Positions 19,201 through 27,059 of a DNA stretch of 64,000 bases are shown piece after piece. The notes beneath the pieces were generated by a model. The model was not told the origin of the DNA and did not search any database. It saw only the letters and a program-made list of their open reading frames with translations. This stretch comes from Cystobacter ferrugineus (lineage in GTDB: Bacteria > Myxococcota > Myxococcia > Myxococcales > Myxococcaceae). The stretch covers positions 21,923-85,922 of the forward strand of contig NZ_MPIN01000024.1 in the NCBI RefSeq assembly GCF_001887355.1. The letters run 5' to 3'. The stretch's first letter is position 1. Every line of letters starts with the position of its first letter. The translations under genes and the position numbers were made by a program.

Positions 19201-19381
19201 AGCAGGCAGCCTCGCGGCTGGACAGAGCATCGAGGTCCAGGCCCGGTTCTCCAAATCCGATTGGAGCAACTACACGCAGCCGGGCGACTACTCCTTTGCC
19301 TCGACGGGCGCGGCATATGCGGACTGGAGCAAGGTGACTGGATACATCTCCGGTGGCCTCCAGTGGGGACTCGAGCCCTGA
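16298..19381 (+). CDS. GH74 xyloglucanase with X2 and CBM3 modules
   Basis: A 1027-aa secreted enzyme. The signal peptide is about residues 1-38 (ending PEARAA). Residues ~40-770 form the tandem beta-propellers of GH74, with repeated LFRSTNGGATW-type blades. The two family catalytic aspartates are expected in RTDIGGAYRW (near residue 74) and GDISGFRHDD (near 482). An X2 module follows (about 777-872), then a CBM3 cellulose-binding module (about 878-1027: IKVQMYNGSTAA, PRLKLVNTG, YYTIDGEKPQSFFCDW). GH74 enzymes cleave the beta-1,4-glucan backbone of xyloglucan; X2 and CBM3 hold the enzyme on crystalline cellulose. The module order recalls cellulosomal and Paenibacillus enzymes. I start at 16298 from the signal; the ribosome site is weak. 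Confidence 0.92.
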   Translation: MGVTAVYTRHSGKTGILLLLAAAMGSVWSGLVPEARAAPSAAYNWRNVVTGGGGGFIPGIIFNKKQKDLIYARTDIGGAYRWNAVTSSWIPLSDTTGWVDWNKNGVDALATDPVEPNRVYMATGTYTNDWDTNGQIMRSTDKGDTWQVTPLPFKVGGNMPGRSMGERLVIDPNKNNILFFGARSGNGLWKSTDYGATWTKVTQFPNPGTYVQDPNNSYGNDIVGLAWITFDPGTGTAGSATQTLYVGVADKENNIFRSTDGGATWEAVAGQPVGYLPHHGELSSNGNLYISYSDGVGPYDGTKGDVWKFNTQTGVWTNISPVPSSSTDNYFGYGGLAVDAQHPDTLVVATLNSWWPDAKLFRSTNGGATWTGIWDWDGYPTRKLRYTQDISGAPWLTMGIEPIPPTPSPKLGWMIGDLEIDPFNSNRMMYGTGATLYGTNNLTDWDSGGKVNISVMAKGIEETAIMELISPPAGAPLLSAMGDISGFRHDDLTAPPAKTMSVPAWSTTYGIDYAELNPGFTVRVGMADYSADANARSVGLSHDGGANWYKASSEPTGTKGGGTVAVSADGNAIVWSTSDVGVYYSKSGGNSWTASSGIPAGAKLASDRVNPNKFYAYSAGRFYLSTNGGATFTQTAAAGLPSSGAASLEAVPGREGDVWYAGGNENPGPYGLWHSTDSGATFTKLANVQEADGVGFGKAAPGQSYMALYVIARIDDVRGFFRSDDGGASWVRVNDAQHQYARVTTITGDPRVYGRVYVGTNGRGIVYGDPVGGTPDPDPVKQSTISPTSSSFDKKTANQADITVTMTLNGNTFGGIKNGTATLVSGTDYTVSGSIVTLSKSYLAGQPVGTTSLTFQFSAGTSPVLAITVIDTTSAGSGNIKVQMYNGSTAAAVNGVNPRLKLVNTGTSAVALSTVKLRYYYTIDGEKPQSFFCDWSHVGGSNVTGTFVKMATPAAGADHYLEVGFTSGAGSLAAGQSIEVQARFSKSDWSNYTQPGDYSFASTGAAYADWSKVTGYISGGLQWGLEP

Positions 19382-19468
19382 TGTGAACGTCCCGGCCCGG
19401 AGTGGAATGGAGGTCCGCTCCGGGCCGGAGTGCGATCGATGACGCTTGCGTTGGCGAGCGGATGAGCC

Positions 19469-19936
19469 TCATGCGGCCTTCTCGGTCTCGGGTTCCTCGT
19501 GGAGGGTGAGTGCCCTGCGCATGAAGAACCGGAGGATGAGGTACACCAGGAGCCCTGTCGGGCCAAACATCATGGTCAACAGGACACAGGGGGCCACCGC
19601 CAGATGGGGGAGTCCGCGACGCCCCGAATCCCGGACGATCCACGCGCCGACGAACAGGTCGAACGCCAGGTAGTGGATCCAGCAGAGCACCGCCACCCAG
19701 GGGTCGCTGAAGAGCAGCATGGCGCCCCGGAGGTTCGCCGCGCTGGCTCCCTCGGGGATGGACGCACTCAGATTCAAGCCCAGCATCAGGCCCAGATGCG
19801 CCACGCCCAGCAACACGGGTATCAGCACGGAGTGGATCAGCCTCCGTGTCCACTTCCAGCGAGGTGCGAACAGCAGCAGCGCCCACGCGGGAAACACACC
19901 ATAGTTGAAGAGATTGAATACGGTTTCGACTCTCAT
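19469..19936 (-). CDS. ABA4-like (DUF4281) membrane protein
   Basis: A 155-aa integral membrane protein with about four transmembrane helices (FNYGVFPAWALLLFAP, SVLIPVLLGVAHLGLMLGL, WVAVLCWIHYLAFDLFVGAW, VLLTMMFGPTGLLVYLIL). The WIHYLAFDLFVGAWI and LPHLAVAPCVLLTMMFGPTG stretches are typical of the ABA4 family, named after the plant neoxanthin-synthesis protein. Bacterial members have no proven role. The ATG at 19936 has GGAGGG 4-6 nt upstream. A truncated, frameshifted second copy of this gene's 3' half lies at 44786-44950. Confidence 0.8.
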   Translation of the reverse strand: MRVETVFNLFNYGVFPAWALLLFAPRWKWTRRLIHSVLIPVLLGVAHLGLMLGLNLSASIPEGASAANLRGAMLLFSDPWVAVLCWIHYLAFDLFVGAWIVRDSGRRGLPHLAVAPCVLLTMMFGPTGLLVYLILRFFMRRALTLHEEPETEKAA

Positions 19937-20416
19937 ACAGCCCTCCAGTTCGGCACTGCGGATGGGACTCGCGGATGAATCGACGCAGCGAAGGAGAGCC
20001 GTGGCGCTGGATGCCTTTCGGGCTGCTCGCCCCGTCGGACGACAGGCGGCGAGCGAGCGCGAGGCAGCCATCCGTCGGTCAGCAACGGGGCCTCGGAGCG
20101 TTCGCTTGTCGGGTTGCTCACTCCGCCATCACCGGCTCATGACGTGAACTCCCGCGGAAATCCGCGGATCGTTGTCGCGATGGCGCAATCGAGCGACCAA
20201 TGGGCGACCGGCCTACCAGGAGCGATAGGCGATTCACCTCGAAAGGCCGCGTGGCGGAGGATGTCAGCGAGAGGAGATCATGAGAGACGCGGGGGACGCG
20301 TCGAGACAGAAGCTACACCTCGTCGCCGGATTTGCAATGGCTTTTTCGCGGGCAAAGCCCGGGCAGGCGGCGGCCTGGAGGCTGGCGCCGAGAGCGTGAC
20401 GTGGGAGAATTCAGCC
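19937..20416. other. Intergenic region before the acetyltransferase gene
   Basis: 480 bp between divergent genes. Long in-frame extensions upstream of 20417 are not supported by composition or motif. A small hairpin, CGGGC-AAA-GCCCG, lies near 20347. I see nothing else. Confidence 0.4.
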
Positions 20417-21283
20417 ATGACCCCTCCCGCCGTCGTGGAAATCGACCACCGCGACCCCGCGCTGCAAGCCGCCTTCTGTGACTACGTGCCTCGGGTCTTC
20501 CGCACCGTGGACTTCCGGCGCTGGTGCGAGTGGGGTGAATGGAACGATGACTACCGAGCCTTCGCGGTGCTCGACGAGGGGCGCGTGGTGGCCAATGCCT
20601 CGGTGATGCGGATGCGGCTGCGGATCGAGGGGCGCGAGGTCATCGGCTACCAGCTCGGCGCGGTCGGCTGCGTGCCCTCCCACCGGGGGAGGGGGTTGTC
20701 GCGGGGGGTGATGAGCGCGGCGCTCGAGTCTTGCGGCGAAGCGCCCGTGCTGTTGTTCGCCAACAAGAACGTGCTCGGCTTCTATCCGCGCTTCGGGTTC
20801 AAGCCTTGGGAGCAGGCGTTGTTCGGCGCGGCGTTCCACGCGGTGCCTGGAGGTGAGCCCGCACCGGTGCTCGACCTGGTGGAGGCTCACGTGCGCGAGG
20901 GGCTGGTCTCCCTGTCCGAAGAGGGGCTCGCGGTGACCGAGCGCTTTGGCTCACGCGGCCATGCGAGGATCGCGAGCTGGTATGCGGCGAATGCCTTCTC
21001 GCGACCCCTTCGCCAGTTGCACGCCGATGCCTGGGTGTTCGCCGGCGTCGAGAACGGCACGCTCTACATCGACGACATCTTCGCGCGTGAGCCCTTTGAC
21101 CCGCGGCCCCACATTCCGCGATTGATTGACCAGCCCATTACCGCGGTCCATTTCGGCTTCACTCCCGAGCGTTGGTGGCCTTGGGCGGGTGTCGCCGGCG
21201 AGGACTCGGAGGCCTACCTCTTCGTGCGCAACCTGGGGCCCCCGTCCGGTCCGCATCGGTTTCCGGTGATGGCACGAACCTGA
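20417..21283 (+). CDS. GNAT-family N-acetyltransferase
   Basis: A 288-aa acetyltransferase. The acetyl-CoA loop is visible as VGCVPSHRGRGLSRGVMSAAL (residues ~90-110), preceded by the beta-strands EVIGYQLGAVG and followed by FANKNVLGFYPRFGFKPWEQ. The length and the second half (residues ~150-288) suggest a two-domain, Eis-like or tandem GNAT layout. The substrate cannot be named from sequence. The start ATG at 20417 has GGAG about 9 nt upstream. It converges on the flavin reductase operon (44-nt gap). Confidence 0.8.
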   Translation: MTPPAVVEIDHRDPALQAAFCDYVPRVFRTVDFRRWCEWGEWNDDYRAFAVLDEGRVVANASVMRMRLRIEGREVIGYQLGAVGCVPSHRGRGLSRGVMSAALESCGEAPVLLFANKNVLGFYPRFGFKPWEQALFGAAFHAVPGGEPAPVLDLVEAHVREGLVSLSEEGLAVTERFGSRGHARIASWYAANAFSRPLRQLHADAWVFAGVENGTLYIDDIFAREPFDPRPHIPRLIDQPITAVHFGFTPERWWPWAGVAGEDSEAYLFVRNLGPPSGPHRFPVMART

Positions 21284-21327
21284 TGCCTCGGCTTCGACGA
21301 GCCGCGGCATGGGGTCCTCTTGGGGCG

Positions 21328-21897
21328 TCATGTTCCGTAAGGGATGGCCTCCCGTGCGTCGCGCAGGGCCTTGGCCCACCAGCCGAGTCGCGTGAGCAGC
21401 AGGTCCATGGCCTTCCGGACGCGCTCGGGCTCGCGCGGCTCACCGGCTTCGTCGAACTGCTGCCAGGCGTTGGTGAAGCTCACGCAGTCCCGGATGGTGA
21501 CCGCGTGCAGTTCCGCGAAGACCTGGCGCAACTGCTCCACGGCGCGCAGACCTCCCGAGATGCCTCCGTAGGAGACGAACGCCACGGGTCTGGCCTGCCA
21601 GGGCGTGTGGATCGCGTCGATGAGGAACTTGAGCGCCGCGGGGTAGCCGTGGTTGTACTCCGGCGTGACGACGATGAAGGCATCCGCCCTCGCGAGGCGC
21701 TCATGCAGCGCGAGCACCTCGGCGCCGGCCTGCTGTTCATGTCGTCCTGGGAGTGCCAGGGCGGCCGGGTCCACCACTTCCAGGGTGAACGTGCCCTGCC
21801 GGGCAATCTCGGCGGCGGCCCACCTCGCCACGGTGTCGCAGAAGCGGCCCTCGCGGGTGCTGCCGTAGATCAGTGCGACCTTCATCTTTCGCTCCAT
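21328..21897 (-). CDS. NADPH-dependent FMN reductase
   Basis: A 189-aa flavodoxin-like oxidoreductase of the NADPH-dependent FMN reductase family. The phosphate-binding loop is GSTREGRFCD (residues ~12-21), and TPEYNHGYPAALKFLIDAI is the family hallmark around the flavin. These enzymes reduce quinones, azo dyes or flavin for partner monooxygenases. It is 33 nt downstream of the ABM-domain gene and shares its SoxR-type promoter. This fits defence against redox-cycling compounds: from memory, a flavin reductase and an ABM monooxygenase belong to the SoxR regulon of Streptomyces coelicolor. Met1 (21897) or Met5 (21885) could be the start; both have a ribosome site. Confidence 0.88.
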   Translation of the reverse strand: MERKMKVALIYGSTREGRFCDTVARWAAAEIARQGTFTLEVVDPAALALPGRHEQQAGAEVLALHERLARADAFIVVTPEYNHGYPAALKFLIDAIHTPWQARPVAFVSYGGISGGLRAVEQLRQVFAELHAVTIRDCVSFTNAWQQFDEAGEPREPERVRKAMDLLLTRLGWWAKALRDAREAIPYGT

Positions 21898-21930
21898 GGG
21901 GTTGTCCTTCCTCTCTCGGGTGGGTGTGCG

Positions 21931-22716
21931 TCAGGTCGTGGTCGGCGGAAGAAACAAGCCCCGGTAGGGAAGGTGTCGCCTCGCCTGAGCCCAGCTCGGA
22001 GTGCCTGTTGCCCCGTTGCCCTTCAGCCCGGGGAAGTGCATCACGCGGTGCCACTGGGGAGAGGCGCTCGCGGGCGTTGTGGTGGAGCTCTCCAGGAATG
22101 CACGGTGTGCCGCGGCATCCGTCCACTCGGCCAGGTTGAGTACCCGCATGCCGTCGGTGCTCAGGTGGAAGTGGGCGGCGAGCAGCCCGGACTGTGCGCG
22201 ACTCCCCGTGGCGGCGGCCTCGAGCACGGCTTCCACCCAGCGCTGCTGTCGCTCCGGGTCCGGGCCCTCGAAGGTGATGTCGACGGTGACGATGCAGCCG
22301 GGCGGTTCCGACGGACCCTCCACGACGAAGTCGCGAAAGGGACGGTAGGTGACGACTCCGTGGCGTTCGATGCCGGGGACAGCGGCGAGGATGCCCTGGA
22401 CACGCTCCGGTGGGTCGTTTCTCCGGAAGAGCTGGAGGGCCTCGTCGCCGGTCCACTGGGAGTAATGGGTCACCGTCGTCCCGTCTTCGCCCAGCAAGCA
22501 ACTGTATGAGAGCAGCCCCTCCGGCCACGGTACGTGCTCCCACGCGTCCATGGCCGCATTGGCGGCGGCCTGCTGGGCCTCACGCGTGGGCACCGTCCAT
22601 CGGCTCGAGAGAACGAGGCCGACGTCGGGACGCTGGATGGGGGGGAGGCGGGCGGACAGATGCTCCGGGGGCCGGAGGGCTGGATGCTTCGGGGTTCGTG
22701 GCGCTTGAAAGTTCAT
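21931..22716 (-). CDS. Tandem ABM-domain monooxygenase under SoxR-type control
   Basis: A 261-aa protein built of two antibiotic-biosynthesis-monooxygenase (ABM, dimeric alpha-beta barrel) units: about residues 30-130 ([19 protein letters not shown]) and 135-235 ([27 protein letters not shown]). ABM proteins oxidise quinone-like aromatics without a bound cofactor. It is the first gene of an operon with the flavin reductase. The ATG at 22716 lies only about 1 nt from the transcription start predicted from the promoter at 22724-22754, so the message would be leaderless, unless a downstream start is used. Confidence 0.78.
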   Translation of the reverse strand: MNFQAPRTPKHPALRPPEHLSARLPPIQRPDVGLVLSSRWTVPTREAQQAAANAAMDAWEHVPWPEGLLSYSCLLGEDGTTVTHYSQWTGDEALQLFRRNDPPERVQGILAAVPGIERHGVVTYRPFRDFVVEGPSEPPGCIVTVDITFEGPDPERQQRWVEAVLEAAATGSRAQSGLLAAHFHLSTDGMRVLNLAEWTDAAAHRAFLESSTTTPASASPQWHRVMHFPGLKGNGATGTPSWAQARRHLPYRGLFLPPTTT

Positions 22717-22723
22717 GCCCCTA

Positions 22724-22754
22724 TCCCTAAGACCTCAACAATACTTGAGGTCAA
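22724..22754 (-). promoter_or_regulatory. SoxR operator-promoter
   Basis: On the minus strand: -35 TTGACC (22749-22754), a 19-bp spacer, and -10 TAGGGA (22724-22729). The long spacer is typical of MerR-family activated promoters. Over the spacer lies a perfect inverted repeat, GACCTCAA-N6-TTGAGGTC (22731-22752), which matches the known SoxR box core CCTCAA...TTGAGG. It drives the ABM and flavin reductase genes, and also lies 16 bp before the soxR start. Confidence 0.85.
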
Positions 22755-22767
22755 GGGGTGGAAGTGC

Positions 22768-23238
22768 ATGGCACGAATCGACCCGAAGCATTTCACGAAG
22801 GAGCTCAGCGTCGGCGAGGTGGCGGCGCGCAGCGGGGTGGCTGTCTCCACACTGCACTTCTACGAGGCGCAGGGCCTCATCACCGGCTGGCGCAACGCGG
22901 GCAATCACCGCCGCTACGCGAGGGACGTGCTGCGCCGGGTGGCCATCATCAAGGTGGCGCAGCGCGCGGGCGTTCCCCTGGCGACCATCCGAGAAGCCCT
23001 GCAATCGCTGCCGGAGGGGCGCACGCCCTCGGCCGCGGATTGGGCCACGTTGTCGGCCGCGTGGAGGGATGAGCTGAACGGCCGCATCCAGAGGCTGACG
23101 CGGCTGCGCGATCAGATGGACAGCTGCATCGGCTGCGGCTGCCTGTCGCTGGAGTCCTGCCCACTGCGCAACCCCTGGGACGAGCTCTCCGAGCAGGGAC
23201 CGGGCCCGAGGCTGCTCGACCCGGGCTCGGGCGATTAG
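22768..23238 (+). CDS. soxR: SoxR redox-sensing MerR-family regulator
   Basis: A 156-aa MerR-family protein. The winged HTH (residues ~13-50: [21 protein letters not shown]) and dimer helix are followed by the [2Fe-2S] cluster ligands Cys120, Cys123, Cys125 and Cys131 ([12 protein letters not shown]), the exact SoxR spacing. Oxidation of the cluster by redox-active drugs or quinones turns on the target promoter. The ATG at 22768 is 16 bp from the palindromic SoxR box, so it probably also represses itself. Its 3' end overlaps the convergent reductase gene by 4 bp. Confidence 0.95.
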   Translation: MARIDPKHFTKELSVGEVAARSGVAVSTLHFYEAQGLITGWRNAGNHRRYARDVLRRVAIIKVAQRAGVPLATIREALQSLPEGRTPSAADWATLSAAWRDELNGRIQRLTRLRDQMDSCIGCGCLSLESCPLRNPWDELSEQGPGPRLLDPGSGD

Positions 23239-23804
23239 CCGGGAGAGGGGGCTTGAGCGGTTGGGGTGCCCGCGGGGAGGACATAGCGCAGCTCCACCAG
23301 CCCCTGTCCGAAGCGCTTCACACCCGCGAGTTCGAGCGGCGTGTGCAGGGCCGCCGCCAGGAGGGGCGCCCCCGCGCGGAGGAAGACGGGGACGACGCAC
23401 AGGTGCAACTCGTCGACGAGGCCATGCGCCGCGAATTGCGCGGCCAGGTCTCCGCCCCCCATCATCCAGATGTTCTTGCCCCCGGCGGCCTCGACCATCC
23501 GGGCATGCACCGCCCGGACGTCCTCCGAGGTGAAGCGCACGTCCGCGCCCGGGAGGGCGGGTAGCTGCCGGTGGGTGAACACCCAGGTCGGGAGCCCCGA
23601 ATAGGGCCACTCCTTGCCCTCGCCGAGGAGGAACTCATACGTCCGAGCTCCCATGGCGAGGGCGCCAATGCCCGAGAGGAAGCTCTGGTAGTGCTCCATC
23701 ACTCCTTCGGCATCGTTGAACTGGAAGAGCCACTCGAGCCGCCCCTGCGCATCCGCGATGTATCCGTCGAGGCTCGCCGCCACGTAGTACTGGGTTCTGG
23801 TCAT
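23235..23804 (-). CDS. Dihydrofolate reductase-family (RibD C-terminal) protein
   Basis: A 189-aa protein of the RibD C-terminal/DHFR-like reductase family: [13 protein letters not shown] at the start, [12 protein letters not shown], and [26 protein letters not shown], the NADPH-binding stretch. Most of these proteins are general NADPH reductases rather than true folate enzymes. I start at 23804 (MTRTQYY) on homology. The gene is divergent from a WYL regulator across a 64-bp gap holding a perfect 9-bp inverted repeat. That is the usual arrangement for this pair and implies repression by the regulator. Confidence 0.88.
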   Translation of the reverse strand: MTRTQYYVAASLDGYIADAQGRLEWLFQFNDAEGVMEHYQSFLSGIGALAMGARTYEFLLGEGKEWPYSGLPTWVFTHRQLPALPGADVRFTSEDVRAVHARMVEAAGGKNIWMMGGGDLAAQFAAHGLVDELHLCVVPVFLRAGAPLLAAALHTPLELAGVKRFGQGLVELRYVLPAGTPTAQAPSPG

Positions 23805-23825
23805 GGGCGGGAGCCTGCGCGCCTC

Positions 23826-23848
23826 TCCCTGACACCTCCTGTCAGGGA
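23826..23848. promoter_or_regulatory. Inverted-repeat operator between DHFR-like and WYL genes
   Basis: TCCCTGACA-CCTCC-TGTCAGGGA: perfect 9-bp arms with a 5-bp centre, in the 64-bp space between two divergent starts. It is the probable binding site of the adjacent YafY/WYL regulator and is placed to control both genes. Confidence 0.75.
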
Positions 23849-23868
23849 TTCTCGGGCACAATGTGGCC

Positions 23869-24852
23869 ATGAAATCGAGCCGACTGCTGGCGTTGCTCCT
23901 GCAGCTCCAGCGCCGTGGGAAGGCCACCGCGCCGCAACTCGCCGCCGAGCTGGAGGTGTCCGTCCGGACGCTCTACCGGGACGTCGCCGCGCTGATGGCC
24001 GCGGGCGTGCCGCTGTGGACGGAGCCCGGGCCGCAGGGCGGCATCCGCCTGGTGGAGGGGTGGCGGACGCGGCTGGATGGACTGACGGCGCCCGAGGCGA
24101 CGGCCCTCCTGCTCTCCGGCGCGCCCCGGGCCGTGTCGGACCTGGGGCTCGCCGCGGTGGCGGCAAGCGCTCGTGCGAAGGTGGACGCCACGCTCCCCGA
24201 GGCCCTGCGCGCGAGGGCGGGCGCCCTGCGTGAGCGCTTCCACCTGGATGCGCCCGGGTGGTTCTCGCGGCCCGAGCCGCTCGAGGCGCTGCCCGCCGTG
24301 GCCGAGGCCGTGTGGGAGTGCCGACGGCTGGACCTGCGCTACGGGAAGGAGGGCGTCAGGCGACGCGTGGACCCGCTCGGGCTCGTCCTCAAGGGAGGCA
24401 CCTGGTACCTCGTCGCACGCCACCGCGGGCAGGTGCGCACCTACCGGGTGAGCCGCGTGGCGCGCGCCACGCTCACCGAAGCGCGCTTCACACGCCCCGC
24501 GGGCTTCGAGCTGGCCGCCTGGTGGGAGCAGACCTCGGCGGAGTTCGACCGCTCGCTGCTGCGCCATCCCTGCACGGTGCGCCTGTCGCGGCGGGCCTGC
24601 CGCCTGCTGCCGCACCTCCTGCCTCATGATGCCGTGCGGGAGATGCTCGCGGCGGCAGGGCCGGAGGACGAGGAGGGGTGGAGGACGGCGGAGCTCCGGC
24701 TGGAGAGCGAAGAGGTGGCGGTGGACCAGCTCGCCGGGCTCGGTGATGGCGTGGAGGTCCTCGCGCCCCTCTCGCTCCGCTCCCGTCTCCACGCGGTTGC
24801 CCTGCGCATGGCGGCCCTCAATGCCGGGGAGCCGCGCGCACGGAAACAGTGA
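23869..24852 (+). CDS. YafY-type HTH-WYL transcriptional regulator
   Basis: A 327-aa regulator. An N-terminal HTH_11 domain (residues ~1-55: RLLALLLQLQRRGKATAPQL, LEVSVRTLYRDVAALMAAGV) is followed by a linker and a WYL domain (about 150-225: LRYGKEGVRRRVDPLGLVLK, TWYLVARHRGQVRTYRVSRV). A C-terminal WCX-like extension ends the protein. WYL proteins sense nucleic-acid or metabolite ligands. The GTG at 23863 is an alternative start two codons earlier. The 9-bp inverted repeat just upstream fits autoregulation and control of the divergent reductase. Confidence 0.9.
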   Translation: MKSSRLLALLLQLQRRGKATAPQLAAELEVSVRTLYRDVAALMAAGVPLWTEPGPQGGIRLVEGWRTRLDGLTAPEATALLLSGAPRAVSDLGLAAVAASARAKVDATLPEALRARAGALRERFHLDAPGWFSRPEPLEALPAVAEAVWECRRLDLRYGKEGVRRRVDPLGLVLKGGTWYLVARHRGQVRTYRVSRVARATLTEARFTRPAGFELAAWWEQTSAEFDRSLLRHPCTVRLSRRACRLLPHLLPHDAVREMLAAAGPEDEEGWRTAELRLESEEVAVDQLAGLGDGVEVLAPLSLRSRLHAVALRMAALNAGEPRARKQ

Positions 24853-24942
24853 ACCCACGCGCGACGTCACGAGCGTCGTGGGCAATCATCACCCGTGGTG
24901 TGATAGAAAGGGCCGTCACCACACCCCTCCAGGTCCTCACAC

Positions 24943-25413
24943 ATGCGCGTTCACCTTTCCGGCATCCGACTCGTACCGGTCGTTCTCGTGCTTGCCTCAG
25001 GATGTAGGAAGGAACCCCAGACAGAGGGGGAGGTGGCCCTCGAAACGGACAACCTGCCTGGCGCGGACACCAATGGCAATGGAGTCCGTGACGATCTGGA
25101 TGCTTATATAGATGCAAAGCCAGACACGGTCGCTCAGAAGAAAGCATTGCGCCAGCTCTCGGCGGCCTTGAGCGGTACGCTCATCGTGGACGCCACCCGT
25201 GAAACAGCACTGCGCGAGGCGGCATCCAGGCTCAGCGATGGTATCAACTGCGTCTGGAGGAACTACGATGCGGCAACCGCCATGAAGAGGGTGGAGGAGA
25301 TGGAGAAGGTTGGGATGAATACTCGCGCGCGCGTCGATGCCTACGACAGATACAACACCGCCCGGAGTGGGAGCGTGATGTCACTTCCCGAGGGGGATAC
25401 CTGTATCAAATAA
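24943..25413 (+). CDS. Small lipoprotein with a calcium-loop motif
   Basis: A 156-aa predicted lipoprotein (VLVLASGC lipobox). Just after the signal is ADTNGNGVRDDLDAYI, a dockerin/thrombospondin-3-like calcium loop. The rest is mostly helical and charged, with two further cysteines. Codon use is less GC-rich than in the neighbours. The next reading frame begins 1 nt after its stop but is broken, so this may be the surviving half of a two-gene unit. Function unknown. Confidence 0.6.
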   Translation: MRVHLSGIRLVPVVLVLASGCRKEPQTEGEVALETDNLPGADTNGNGVRDDLDAYIDAKPDTVAQKKALRQLSAALSGTLIVDATRETALREAASRLSDGINCVWRNYDAATAMKRVEEMEKVGMNTRARVDAYDRYNTARSGSVMSLPEGDTCIK

Positions 25414-25414
25414 C

Positions 25415-25871
25415 ATGAGAGGCATCATTGTCCGGGCCGCCGCGCTGTTGATGGTGGTGAGTCCTCCAAGGGAAGTGGGAGACAACTCCGCCTGCTCATC
25501 CCTTTGGAAAACGAGAAAGCCATTCTCAAGGCATCAAATCCTTGAAGTTCCTCTTCTTCTTTTGATTTTGATTCATGCGATGCAACTAAATCATAGGACG
25601 GCAACGGAGGGATGCGGATGTCACCCTCCGTGTTCAGCGGGACTCGGGTCCTGATGGGCAAGTCTTTCTGATGAATGAGGGAACCGAAACCGACCCCACG
25701 CGGCTGGGAACCTCGCTCGGAAAGACCTTTCTCAGCGGCACCCAGGATTGGACGACCGTGAGGATCACGCGGCTGACCTCGACTCCGGGAACCTACACGG
25801 CCTATGTGGATGGCCATGACATGGTGACGGGCGCACCCTTGCGTGCCGAAATCCCCGCCTACATCCAGTGA
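25415..25871 (+). pseudogene. Decayed gene, companion of the small lipoprotein
   Basis: Coding-like stretches occur in three frames in order. MRGIIVRAAALLMVV (signal-like, frame 2) is followed by GRQLRLLIPLENEKAILKAS (frame 1), and then, in frame 3 from about 25596, DADVTLRVQRDSGPDGQVFL continuing to GTYTAYVDGHDMVTGAPLRA and a stop at 25871. Stops separate them at about 25540-25590. At least two frameshifts plus nonsense changes are needed to join them, so I read this as one broken exported protein. Sequencing error in an AT-rich, T-run section (25548-25570) is the alternative. Confidence 0.45.
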
Positions 25872-25896
25872 GCCGAGGCGGGCCGCGCGTTCCGAC

Positions 25897-26916
25897 TCAC
25901 TTCTCCGCGAGGCCTTCGAGCACCCGGGACCAGTGCTCGCGCATGGCCTCGCGGGCCTTCGCGTCCGGCAGCTTCTCCAGGTGTACGTGGAGGGAGGCGC
26001 CTCGTGCCTTCGGCACCAGGGTGAGCTGCAGCGTCGCGGGTTTCTTCCAGCCGTCTGGCTGCCAGGTCATGCGGATGCGCTGTCCGGGCTTCACCACGCG
26101 GACCTCGCCGCGTGCGCCGGGGGCTCCACGGCGCTTGGGAACTTCGTAGCCCGCTCCCGGCTCGAGCGTCAGCTTCGCGCCGGCACCGAGCCACCGCTCC
26201 GCCTGGGTGGCAATCCGCTCCCACAGTTCATCGGCACGCAGCGGCAGCGTGCGCACGACGCCTACTTGGAAGCCCGTGGCCGCCGTCTCGCCCACGACCC
26301 GCTTGCCGCGGGCCTGCTCGTACGCCACGGCAATGGACTGCTGCCACCACGTGGACTCCACCTCCCGGGCCAGGTGCGCGACGAGCTGCTTGTGGTTCAG
26401 CTCGCCTGCACCCGCCGCGTCCAGCGCGCGCATCCACGCCTTCCAGTCCCGCCCGGTCGCCTCCTTGACGGCGCTGTCCGTCACGCGGTCGGTGATGAGC
26501 GCCTTCTTCGTGGCCGCCTTCTTCTTCACGCTCGAGGGCTTCTTCCCGCGCGCGGCGATTTCCGCGAGTCGTGCCTGCACCAACGCCTTCACCAGCTTCG
26601 CCGGAAGCGGCTTGTCGGGCGGAAAGGTCACGCCGCTCTTCGACGTGGTGTAGCCGTCTAGCTGCTCCTTCAGCGCCGGTACCACGCCGCCGCTGAAGGG
26701 GTAGTAGCCGCAGTGGTTCTTGAAGAAGGCGAAGCCGGCCACGGCGTTCCCGTCCACCTTGAAGGTGGGCATCTGGTAGCTGATGGTCTCGACCGCTCCC
26801 GGAAGCAGCTTGCGGAGCTGCATGCGCAGCGCCCCTAGCGTCTTCTTCGCCGCCGGGTTCTCCAGTCCCGCCAGGTATGCGTCGATGGGTTGCAGACCTC
26901 TGCTCTTCGTCGCCAT
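25897..26916 (-). CDS. DUF1801-DUF4287-SRPBCC fusion protein
   Basis: A 339-aa three-part protein. Residues ~8-115 are DUF1801 (IDAYLAGLENPAAKKTLGAL, MPTFKVDGNAVAGFAFFKNH, CGYYPFSGGVV). Residues ~140-205 are DUF4287-like (VTDSAVKEATGRDWKAWMRA, LAREVESTWWQQSIAVAYEQ). Residues ~208-339 form an SRPBCC/AHSA1 hydrophobic-pocket domain. A Lys-rich linker (KKPSSVKKKAATKK) separates the first two. Each part occurs alone in many bacteria, usually with no known substrate. The function is unknown; ligand binding is likely from the last domain. Confidence 0.78.
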   Translation of the reverse strand: MATKSRGLQPIDAYLAGLENPAAKKTLGALRMQLRKLLPGAVETISYQMPTFKVDGNAVAGFAFFKNHCGYYPFSGGVVPALKEQLDGYTTSKSGVTFPPDKPLPAKLVKALVQARLAEIAARGKKPSSVKKKAATKKALITDRVTDSAVKEATGRDWKAWMRALDAAGAGELNHKQLVAHLAREVESTWWQQSIAVAYEQARGKRVVGETAATGFQVGVVRTLPLRADELWERIATQAERWLGAGAKLTLEPGAGYEVPKRRGAPGARGEVRVVKPGQRIRMTWQPDGWKKPATLQLTLVPKARGASLHVHLEKLPDAKAREAMREHWSRVLEGLAEK

Positions 26917-27059
26917 GGTTTTTGGTCCCCAGGTGTTCTCGGAACGGATTGTCCCCGCCCAGAGCCTCCAGCGCCACCGCGACGTACCTGGTTACAGGCG
27001 ACCGAGGGGAGGCCAAGCCCAGGATTGACACATCTGGCGGGGACTTATAGTCCAGCCGC

